Assembly: GCA_005406025.1 (NCBI GenBank)
Contig: BGZK01001276.1
Span: 114,766 to 178,765 of the forward strand
DNA: 64,000 nt
Source: Eumeta japonica
Taxonomy: Eukaryota; Arthropoda; Insecta; Lepidoptera; Psychidae
Direction: 5' to 3'
The notes below the pieces were generated by a model. It was not told the origin of the DNA, made no database searches, and saw nothing but the letters and a program-made list of their open reading frames with translations. Shown one piece after another: positions 48,201 through 60,200 of the stretch; the stretch's first letter is position 1, and each line of letters opens with the position of its first letter. Both the position numbers and the translations under genes were made by a program.

Positions 48201-51200
48201 GTGGACCTAATGTAGTGTTGATAATAGTAAAAATTTTCAGCGTTTTCAGTCCTGTAATTTTGATGTCAAAGATGGACCTCGCTCTGGTCGACCTGTTACA
48301 GATAAAGTAAAAAAAAAAGCAAGATCAGCATATTAGTTCTTACGACACAGCTGAAGACCTGGGGCTTGACCACAAAACAGTTTTGATCCATTTGGAAAAA
48401 GCTGGGAATATATAAAAGCTTGATACTTGGGTCCCACCAGAGATCACTGAAAGAAATTTAATGAATCATGTACTCATTTCCGGTTCTCTATTGAAACGTA
48501 ATGAAACAGTACTGTTTTTGAAAATATTGTTTACTGACGATGAAAAACGGATTATCTATGACAAGAACGAGCAGAAAATATTGTGGTCAAAAGGCAAGCA
48601 AGCTTCAGACTATAGCGAAACCCAGATTAACTGGCAATAAGTTGATGCTATATATATATATATATGTATGGTGGGATTGGCAGGGCATTATTCATCATGA
48701 GCTTTTACCGCCGCGAAAAAACATTAATTTCGATTTCTACTACCAACAGCTGATCAGACTCAAGCAAGTAGAGAAAAAACGACCGGAACCGGTCATCAGA
48801 AAGGGTGTGGCTTTTCACCATGATAACGCCAGACCAAACACATCTTTAGCCACTCGGCAAATATTGAGAGTTTGGTTGGGAAGTGTTAATCCATCCACCA
48901 TATAATCCTGACTTTGCACCCTCAGATTTTCACCTGTTTCGGTCTCTTTAGGTAGTATTAGGTTAACATTAAGAGAGAACTGTCAAAACTATTTATCACA
49001 GTTTTTTGATCAAAAGTCCCAAAATTTCTGCAGCAATGGGATTATGTCACTACCTACAAAATGGCAACAAGTTTTTGAACAAAGCGGTGTATATATTAAT
49101 CTAATGTAAATAAAATATGATGAAAAAAATTCTAGACTTTGTAATTACAATACAAAAAACTTTTGCCCCCGACCATATATATAAATATGGTTCGAAACGG
49201 ATGGCGTGCCACGGTTCCATAACATGCTATCTACAAAGAATATCAAAAATTAATTGAGCTTCAAACCGTTTTTTTCAATGATAAAAAATTAACTTTAACT
49301 ACAAAACACTATCTTTTGTTCAATATAAAAAAGTCTATGCTTTTACAAATTTGTATCATTTGATGGTATAAAACTATAATTTTTCTGGATGAATATATAT
49401 TCCAATATTAAGAGAGTCAGATAAGGCAATCAACAGTTTAATGTTAATAATTATTGTGATCAAATATATATATACACACATACATATACAGGATGTCCCA
49501 AAACTCGACGTCAACCCATTCGTAAATAATGGACGATTTGCCCGAAAGATAGCTCGATCTCTTTTAAAGAGATGTCGGGTTTGTATTGCCGCCGAAGGAA
49601 GGCATTTCGAACATTTGCTGTAGTAAAACTATTTTATTGTAAATTTAATAAATAAACCTTAGTATTAAAAATTTTGTTTTAGTTTAAATTAAAATATTCA
49701 CAAACAAAAATAGTGCCTATTCCAATGCACATACTAACAGTACTCTAAATTTAGTGCACAATCTGTTTATTCAGTCTGTTTACGATGGACAAGCACAGGT
49801 ACGAGTGAGTTAAATTTATTCAGTGTGTGCATTGGAATCGGCTCCAATGTAAAAAGTAATAAGTTTTGCCATTTAACCAAGTAAGAATTTGTAAAAAACT
49901 GGGATTTTACTGAAAAAAAATTTTTTGTCCACGATAGCAGCTACCAATCACCGAGTATTATACCATTTTAGAATCCTTACTAATTGCGCCAACTTTTGAC
50001 ATAACTTGCCAAACTCGCGTAGTACATTTTTTTTTCAATACAGTCAGTTAAATCTAGGCAATTTTTCATTTTATTTTTTTTTCTAAGAAATAAGTCATAT
50101 GTTATGAAAGCTAGAGCAGCTGGTTTCAAAATTTTAATTACAGTTTAGAGAAGCATTATTCAGGGATACACAGCAAAAAAAAAAGTTGGAAAAGTTATGA
50201 TTTGTGGTAACAGGAGTGAATAGACTGTCACAGGGTGTGAATTTTTGCGTTTTTCTTAATATGCCTATAATTTTAAAATCATGCAACTTAGATTTTTTTT
50301 ATATTTTTCTGACAACCAGCATGATTTGCCTTTTCACCCGGTTCCGGGTTGACGTCGAGTTTTAGGACATACTGTATATGTTTGAGTGAACCCAGAATGA
50401 CCATTTGCAACAAATAGACAATGCAATTTATATTCGCTAAAAGCGAAACTAAATAAAACATTGATGCAGCCAGAACCCGTCGGAAATAACAGAAAAGATA
50501 TGGCAACACTAATTTGTGGATAGTAAGGTAGACTTACCTGTAGTGAGGCGGGGGCAGTTTGACGACCGTTTCGCGCATGCGCTTGAGCCGCGCCACGTCG
50601 TCCGGGCCCGCCTGCACCGCGCTGACGAAGCTGTCGTACAGCTGGTACGTGCACAGCGGGTTGGGAAGCTCTCTGCAATTGTTGACATATTAAAAGTTAA
50701 CACATTTACATACACATCTTCTCTTATTCACTACCACGCTTGTTAAAAGTTCGAATGAACATTCTCTGAAACAAAGAGCCATCATTAAGTGTTTCTTTAA
50801 TATTAAAGCAAGCGATAATTAAAATTTTGAACTTAATAAAATTAAATCTATTAGTAAATCTTAATAATTTTTTATTTCCGTTTTTTTCTGGTAATACACT
50901 TCATATGATGTAATGTAATTCAAATATAAATGTTTGAATTACATTTCCAATATCAAAAAGATTTTAATTAGATATTACCAATAACATATACCAAGTACAT
51001 ATAAGAATTTGCTTTATATTAGCCAATCACTTAAAATTACTAACAATAACTTTTCCTTATTTATTATTTGAATTCCATTTTTAATTTCTTCATCTTTTGT
51101 TAAGTTGCCAATTTTAATTTGCCGATGACTACCCTTATTTTGTAGAACACACGTACGCATGCTCATAAGCATACACAGTACACAGACAGACAGAAAGCGA

Positions 51201-54200
51201 TATATAGAGAGAAAGAGATAGACACGACGTACGCTGAGGATACATATATAAATGCACACGCACACATAAACAAATATCATATACGTATAAAGGTCACCTA
51301 AGGTACATCTTCAGTAGACTGGCGGCGGCGTGCACGTCCTGCGCGACTGCCGGCGCGCCGAGATCGGGCGCCCGGCCCTCGTCGAAGGCGGCGCGTAACC
51401 GCTGGGTTAGCCCCGAGCCTCCGGACAGGCGGTAGATGCCGTCCACGGCGCCGCGCTCCTCTATCACGCGGGCGCACTCAACCAACACCAATGGCACTGA
51501 AAAACAGTGAAGATTTTAACAGTTGCTTATAACACGATCAAGCTGAAAAAACGCGTACAACTTTTTACGCAGCAACTGGCATACTTTTGCTTTTCTAAAA
51601 TGCTCACACAAAACTTTCCGATTGAAATCTGTATAGATATACTAGCCGGCCCGGTAGACGTCGTTCTGCGCTTTCTTATAGGTAACTTGCCCCTATAGCC
51701 AATGACCGCAGCTGCACCAGCATGGATGTAGAATGTTATTTTTTTTTTATTTTGTATTGATCGATGTCGATTTCAATCTCTACCGTTTTTGGTTTTGATT
51801 CCAGTCACGCTTTGGTCCTACATTCCTAATTCCCAATTCCTATCCTTCTCCTCGTTTTTGATTTCACCTAAATCTGTTCGATCTGTTGTCGTTTCGAAGA
51901 TACCCCTGTTCCATTTTTGCTTCAATTGTAAGGAATTGTTAAGGGTGTATTTTCACATAGAAACCCTAAAAATTATCGTGATTAAAAGTATCTAAATGTA
52001 GCCCAGCCCAGTAGGCTCCTCTACCTTCCAGTGAAAGTCGCATCATGATCTGTTCGGTAATTCCAAAGATACCACCTTACAAATAGACGAGTTATTTTTT
52101 TTCATACAAACCTTGTCCTGACAATAATAAAAAAAAAAAAACAAAAAAGGAATAATCCATTTCGGTAAGGTCTTTTTCAAATCATGGTGTAATATATATA
52201 TAATATGTATTTATTATGCAGCTTTCAGTATTATTTTCAGCTTTATAATCAAAAGTGAACCATCACAATAATTTATAAATGCATGAACTTCATACACACT
52301 CTAGAAGTGAATAATTATAGAGTATTTTGTACTGTTTGGGTTGGATCTCCTTAAAAGATTACTGTCATGTCTGTCATTTGTCTGCCTGTCATGGTATATT
52401 TCCTCAGAATTTACTGCACGAAAAAGACCTTTTTTTTTTAACAATTAGAAATTTTAATTTCATTTAAGAAACACTAGTTTATTTGTCTATTACATACACA
52501 GGTATAATGACAGGAAGGAATATTGTTACAAATTTAAGATAAAATGGCGATTAAACCATGTACATGTAATAAAATTGCAACCATAAATGTAATGAAGTAT
52601 TTCAATTCAAAGAATTACCATCTCTGCCGCAGTTGAGGAGATGCTCTCCAAGATCACAGCCGAAGACCCGCTCCTTGAGGATGCCCTGCTGCTTCAGACT
52701 CCTTCTCGAGGGCCGAGACAGTATGAAACTCCTGAAGAGGGAGATCAGCTTGCCGTGTTTCCGCAGAACCGGCTTGATCGGCGCGACAGCCACTGACCTG
52801 ATGCAAAATTAAGGTGATATACTACTTTTTTCAACCATATATTTCCTCTGTGAATATAGAATAGAATATTATTCAATTTTTCATTGATCTGTTGCACTTC
52901 CATTCTTTTTGGTAACGGGAATAGAATGAGACACTCTTAGATAAAAAATTGTAATAGAGATCGGTCTTAATCTAATGCCGCTACTGAAAAAGTAAAAAGA
53001 TGTAAAATAACATTTTTTTCCTTTAGTATTAAGAAACTTCGAGGTTTCTTACGAGCTTTACTGAAAGTAAGCTAGACTCGAAATAGATCACCAACTTACC
53101 CGACTATAGGCGGCGGTTGGGTCATGTGCCTCGGCACTTTGTCTCCGATAACGGCAACGCAGTGGTGAGGGAAGAAGCCCACCTTGAAGCCTCTCTTGCC
53201 GCGCCACCACAGCGACTCTTGCGGACCTTGGGAGACGAAAGGCAGAAACTGATTCAAGGTTGACATAACTACCGATTCGTACCATCACCTTGATACGGAC
53301 AAAAGACCGCCCGCATTCAAAATTTAATCCTCATTGTCGCCCGTACGAATTTAATACGAAACCCCGACCTTCAATATAGATGGCGTCAATGTAGAAGAGC
53401 CATTTGAATAACACTCACCTGGCATATCAATTATAGATATCATATCGCCAACTTCGAAACTGATCTCGTCGCGCGCCTGTGGAAAATATATAAATTTAGC
53501 ATATTTGTAAAGAAATCGTTTCGAATTTTTCATAAATCATGGACATAAATGTAAATCTCACATTGTTATAATTAACTAGCCCTTGCCTGCAGCTCCGCCC
53601 GCATGGACTACAATATTTAGACCATTTTAGAAGCGCTCATGGCGTTTATTCGTATTTTTTCCACACGACCATTTTAAATAACCTACCTAATATATGAAAG
53701 ACAGTACTACGGAGAGGTCAAGCTGTATCTCTGGTTCTACCTAACCGAATTAGACGAAACATGACTTAGATGTTAAGTTGGATCCCAAACTACCGAACTA
53801 TGAAAACCTCATCAAAATCCGTTCAGCATTTTTTGCGTAATACGGTAACAAACATACAGACAGATGAAAATTCTAAAAAACTTTTGTTTTGGCTTCTGTT
53901 GCTCTAATAAAGACCCCCCCTATATCAGTTTATTTTAATGTCTATAGGTACAGTCATGGGCCTGTTACAATTTAATTATATGTATCAATTAATGTATTCA
54001 CTTGAAAATGTGATAACCGTGAATTGATCAATGACACTATCATATATATGAGGTAACTTTACATTATGATAAATTTCGATATTATCATAGTTAAATCAGC
54101 AATTTTACCACCGTCAAATAATCCATTAGCGTTTGACAAACTAAATGGTTAGTTTCGCACGTGAAACACGACAAGCACGGTTATGAAGTAAATGTAAGAT

Positions 54201-57200
54201 TTACAATGCTTTCACTGAAATAATTTTATTACTAACTGGCATAAGTTTTGTTCATAAAGCAACAGCTGCATGAGTTATGTTCTATGCTCTATGGCTCTCC
54301 TTTAACAAGCAAATAGCAGGCTTGTGGTCTGTGGTCATATTTCACAACATTTCAGTTCCCTTATGATGTTTTTTTACTATTCAATACAAATAATGAAATG
54401 TGTTCCTATCTCCTGTGTAGCGGGATAGCATGCTAATCACCGAGTATTAAGTGTTTGACACAATGTGATACAGTGACAATAAAAATCAATTATATGCCAG
54501 ACTCATATATTTTATTATTATCCAATAAAATTGTCAAATTCACATAAAACTCAAAATTTGTCACTTTGTTTGATCTAATTATTTGCAATGCACCTAATTC
54601 AGATTCGCTCAGACCCTTATTCAACTCCCAAAATATGTTCCACGTTAAATGTCTTTTACTATGGTGTTTTAGGTGGAGATATTGAAAATTTTGACATTGA
54701 CAAGAAAGGTGTAACCTTATGCACAATATTTTCCACTGCTAAAATCACCTGTTCCTATTCATATAATGTGTGGAGTTATTCAGTAAATATAGAGCCAGTA
54801 TAGACAGATGCAAACTAATAGACGGCTGAGAAGTTAGTCACAAGTCGCGTCGAAGTAGCAAATTTCAGGTGTCAGCGGGGGTTATGGTGTGCAAGGCAGG
54901 GGCACGGTCGCTCGTAACACGCGGCCCACGCTTCGCGATGTGACAGTGCGAAACCGCGCTCGCAACTCACTTCACAGTCGTCGAGTTACTTGAATCAAAC
55001 TATATGAACGCCAATAACTTGATAGCCCCTCTCAGTGCCAATGAGCAAGCCTATCCATGTGAAACGTCATAAAGAAATATGTTTTAAAAACGCTAATATC
55101 CACCTGTGACACGTATTTCCTCACGGAGTACGCGGCGGCGACGGCCGGCGTGTTTATGGAACTGGAGTCTTCGTTGGACACTAACAGCCTGTGACCTGAA
55201 ATTTTGTTAAAATTAATACATTATTTTCAAATTGTAACTGTTTAACGGTCCTTGAATACATCGCTTGTACATACAAAAAAATAAAATAGCTTCGCACTAC
55301 GTAAGAGTTTTGTATAAACCTCACGATTATATTATTCTGAAAAGTAGCACTTGATCCGATACAATAGAAATTACTAAGGATTGCTTCATTAACCAAATAA
55401 TCTGCTAAATGAATAACAGGTTATTTGCTTGTCTTATATTAAATTTCATGGGCATACTAATTTACATTATTTGTGGATTTTGATTGATCAGGATAATCTA
55501 TGAAATATTCGTTTGTTTACGTCAAACCCAACATGTTTACGACCTTTTGTTATAATAGAAAATGATGTATTTATGACTTTATTTACATTTAAAGAATATC
55601 CTAGAATATTTACTCGCGGATGTATGTACCAGAAATTAAATGTTGATAATTAGTTTTCTCTGGGTGATCAGTGGGTTAACAAGCAAAGTAAGATAAATAG
55701 TAAATTTTAAATGCTGCAAAACTCCTATTACAAGTGTTCTAGTAGTTTCGTATCGCGTCTTTGTGACATTATAGTTGAAAATGGAATATTCCTTGTTTTT
55801 ATTAGTATTCACTTTTTCTTCTTTCTCAATCCTCGATCCCCAATATTGGTAGATTGTAATAGATATGAATCCCAGTTGATAAGTTTTATATGTAAATATT
55901 ATTTTTGTGGAAATTTTGTTGATACTCTAAAAAAATTTTAAAACGCGAATGATCAATACCATTTTTTAAATCGATGTGAAATGTGCATTTTAGAAGAAAA
56001 GGGTGCGAAATTTTTTTTTTCTTTCAATTTGCACAATTAAAAGAAAATTGTGAGTTAAATTTTAAAATCAATATACATTTTGCATATTTAACATAAATTT
56101 TGATATCACAAAATGTAGGAAAATTAGTAATACGTCGTTAAAATGCAAGCGAGACGTGAACAAGATCCGCCAAAAACGCGCCATCTTTTAAACATTGAGT
56201 ACCCCATAGAACAAGAACTTTCCGATAGATCATAATGGAAGTTTATGTATGACAGTTTACGGGTCAGTGCCCTAATAGAATAGCTGAGCAGAAAAGGCAA
56301 ATGGATCACAGTACCAGACTTTGAATACTAACCTATGTATCTATTTGATTCTAGTTTGGTTGTAATGCATATATCGAGGTCGGAATGATTAACATTTTCT
56401 TGATTGCACTTCTCTCAACTTTTTAAAAAATGGCAACGGTGATCCAATTTTCATTTTAAGTATTATAAAGAATATCTATAATATTCTAAAATAATATTAC
56501 AATAATACTAGAGGTCTCAGAATACACATTAAAATGCTTTGAGTAGCCAAAACCTTTCTTATGTACACACACAGAATTAGTTTTTCAACAAAAAAAGTGA
56601 AATTTATCTTTATTTATGGATATTCAGACACAAATAGAATAAGAAATCTCCAAAAAACCATAGCCTACCTTTATTATCCATCTGCAGCCAGTTGAGTATC
56701 GGGCCACAATTGATGGAGTCATCGGCTATTATGGACAAATGGTGAACATAATCAGAGATGAGACTCTCGTATGCCGGTCGGTCTTCTAGTAAAGACGCTG
56801 TTATTTCTTCAGAAAGATTAAGCAGTCCCGACACTCTCCTGTCATATATACATCTGAAATAATTTTTAAATACCTTTGTTAACTTTTTTTTTTTAAATCA
56901 CCTGTGTGTAATTTCATTAAACAGGTTCTATAAAACCAATAAAACGTTCTTTGCAAACGTCAATAAATTGAAATATTAATAAGTGGAATTTATCATAAAA
57001 CTGTTTTATAGTATCAAAATAAAGTTTCATATGAATTCCATAAAATTCATAAACTAAGTACCAAATCTAAAATAATGTATTGTATAAAGTAATGTATAAT
57101 GTATATAAGTTTATTTATATGCTCGGATTCATCCCAAGATATTATTTTTATTAGAACATTTTAATTTTGTTTAAATGATCTGACTATATAATAAACCTAT

Positions 57201-60200
57201 CGCTGTCTAAAAAGATTCTGTCCTATCTGTTTTAAAGCCCACCTTTTTGACACATAAATTTTAAATCAACATCATTTAGTGGTGGGAATTTAACATTTAA
57301 GATCAGAAAATGGCTTAATAATACAACTATAATTCAAAAGGTTTCATACAATTCTAATTCGATTGTAAAGAAAAAAAAAAAAGTATTTCATATAAATGCA
57401 TCATTTGTAAATATAAAATATGATGTACCTCACATCATGTTTTATCCTTCCTATTTTAGTTTGTGGACAATTATTTTACTTATTCGACTTTGCAACTCAC
57501 CTGTGCAACATGTCATCTAGTTGAAGAAAGTTCTGAGCGCTTCTTGTCAGAGTCCACTCCCTGACGTCACTCGTATCCGCCGTCCAACTGGAGTTGAGGC
57601 TTTTGCTTGTATCGATGTCGCCGCAGATCGAATCCGTGTCGTTGACATGCGTGCGCACTTTGAGGCATATCCAACCTAAGAAAGAATTGCATGATGATTT
57701 TGTCTACTGCTCGAGGAATCGAGTTTTTCGTAGAATTCATTACATTTTGATTTTAATTTTATATAGTACATATATATTTCATTTATTGAAAATTTCAACA
57801 GCGCTATAACGAAACATGTGTACAGTACATTTTTCCAGTTTTTCAACATTTTTTAATTTCCACTTAAATTTTCATCGCAATATATATTCGGATTTTTAAT
57901 ATACATTGTGATGAAAATTGCTTTTTTCCATATTACATTATTTTCAGAACAATCATTTATAAGATGCCATCATGACAACATTAATAAAAATATAAACACA
58001 TTGTCAATAGTTTAAGTAACGGTGGGTATAAACCAAAACGAGTTCTATTGTATAATAATCTAACTAACACAAACGCTATCTAATCAAAAATATTTTTTAT
58101 CTCCACATATACACACACACACACACACACCTTCACCTTGAGAATCGTCCCCGGCGCCGAGGCTGTGACTGTCGGCCTCTACGTCGTCGTAGTCGGCGGG
58201 AGCCGTCTCCACCCTCAGACCGCCCAGGCACACCCGCTCGTAGTGGAAGTGTGCGCAGTCCTCGAGCTTCGGGAACCGGCATGAGGGAAGCGACGGCGCC
58301 AACTGGTGGAAGAGATCAGCTAAAATATTACATCAATGACAACAGGGTTAGCACGCTCATAAGTACAATTGGTGAACCGTGAAAATGCATGTTTAACAAA
58401 ACTTTTAGGCAATTCTGGTAAATGAAAAAAAAAACTATAATAACCCATTAAACACGAATTCCATAGCATTTCTTTACATTTAGAAGTAAAATTTATATTG
58501 AATTTTAATATTTTCTTTAATCATATTATATATTTATTTCACCATGAATAAACTATTGGTTCAATTTTTTTATTGTATGAAATGACCAATCCCTGTTAAT
58601 ATACACATGACTTATCTCGAAAACGGCTCCAATGATTTTCGATGGGAATAGAAATGACTTCTCCTGACAAACAAAATAAAAGAAAATTTCTAAATGTTCC
58701 TTAATATAACACCAATACATGTCACTTTGAAGTAACTACATAGTTGCTATGTTATTGGTTGTTAACAACAAATGACACTATTTAAATAAAACATATACTT
58801 AGATAAATTTTGTCATCTAAATAAGCGACTTATCCTATGGGAAGTCATCATATTTCCACAGTAAACTCGAGAGACGTCCAGCAAAGCTAGGTGCCTAGGT
58901 ACTATATTTTAAATAGTATAAATATGTAAGTAATAATTATATTAATATGCCAAGCTTTTAATCTGAGAGATACCCTCTCAAAGTATTTTTATTGCAAATT
59001 GTGCAACCTAGACTCAAAACCTTCAACTATGATCCATTATGGGTTAGAAGATGTTAACCATTATCGCTGATGCCATGAAAACGTCTAAAACCGATGACTT
59101 AATAAGGCCTCGTAGGCATAAAATGAGCATTTTAATCTAAGAACTCGTCTATCAATTCATCCCTGGTAACCACTGAACCTGATACATTCTTACTTTCAAG
59201 GGAACATTCTAAACTTATACTTACATTACGCCATCTTAAATATTTTCTGCATAGATATTTAATTTTAAATATTGAAATTCCCTAATCAGGTTTTTTATAA
59301 CTCCATTGCAGATGCTTAACTTCTCAAATCCTTATTTTTTATCGTTCTTCTCTATTTCTCTGTTCTGTTTCATCCATCTCCCTTTATGTGTAGTGGTAGA
59401 TTTTCATGAAGGTGAGTTACTGGCGCTCACTACCTAGATTCGAGGTATTGAGAAATTGCATGGAGGGTTAACCATGCAATTTCGATGATCTGAATAAGTA
59501 TATGCATGCCGTACAAACTGTTTGTACAAAATATTGGAGTGCCGTTTTACCGTATCGTTCAAGTCGAAAGTGACGCTGGATGGCGGCGCCGATTGGCTCA
59601 TGGCCGTGCCGGGCGCGCATGCCCGCGACGATATAGGCGTCAGCGCCAGCGCCGACAGCGACATCGAACCTGGGGAGTACGCTTAAATAAAAAAAAGATT
59701 ATGTACTTTCATATGTCAATCTACATAATTCATGGAAATACAAAACACTTTTTTGTTTATGACAACACTGCATATATCTTTTTTTCTTTGTCCGAGCGTC
59801 AGTTATAAACTACTGAGAGTATCAGTATGGGACTTTGACCGTTTGACACGGTGTCGTTTGTAGATGGTTTTATACTAGTAATTTTTTGCATTCCACTTTT
59901 TTTTTTTAATCCACCGTAATAGCTCATAACACCCAGCAAAGCGGGCGAGTACAGGTCGGTACATGATAATATGAGGTTCCCGGGCTGACGTTTGCGACAG
60001 TTCAAATGTTGTAGGGAATCACGAAGCTCAATTATAATAGACAATTGTGTCACAATAATTGTTCCATGATACCTGTTCACTAACAGCTATCATGGTGGCA
60101 GAGAGAATCAGAGAGATAGTTCTACCTATGTTTGATAAAACTGATGTTTATTTAAAAATTATGATTTTGGTTAAACAAAAGCATTTAGTAGAAATTATGT

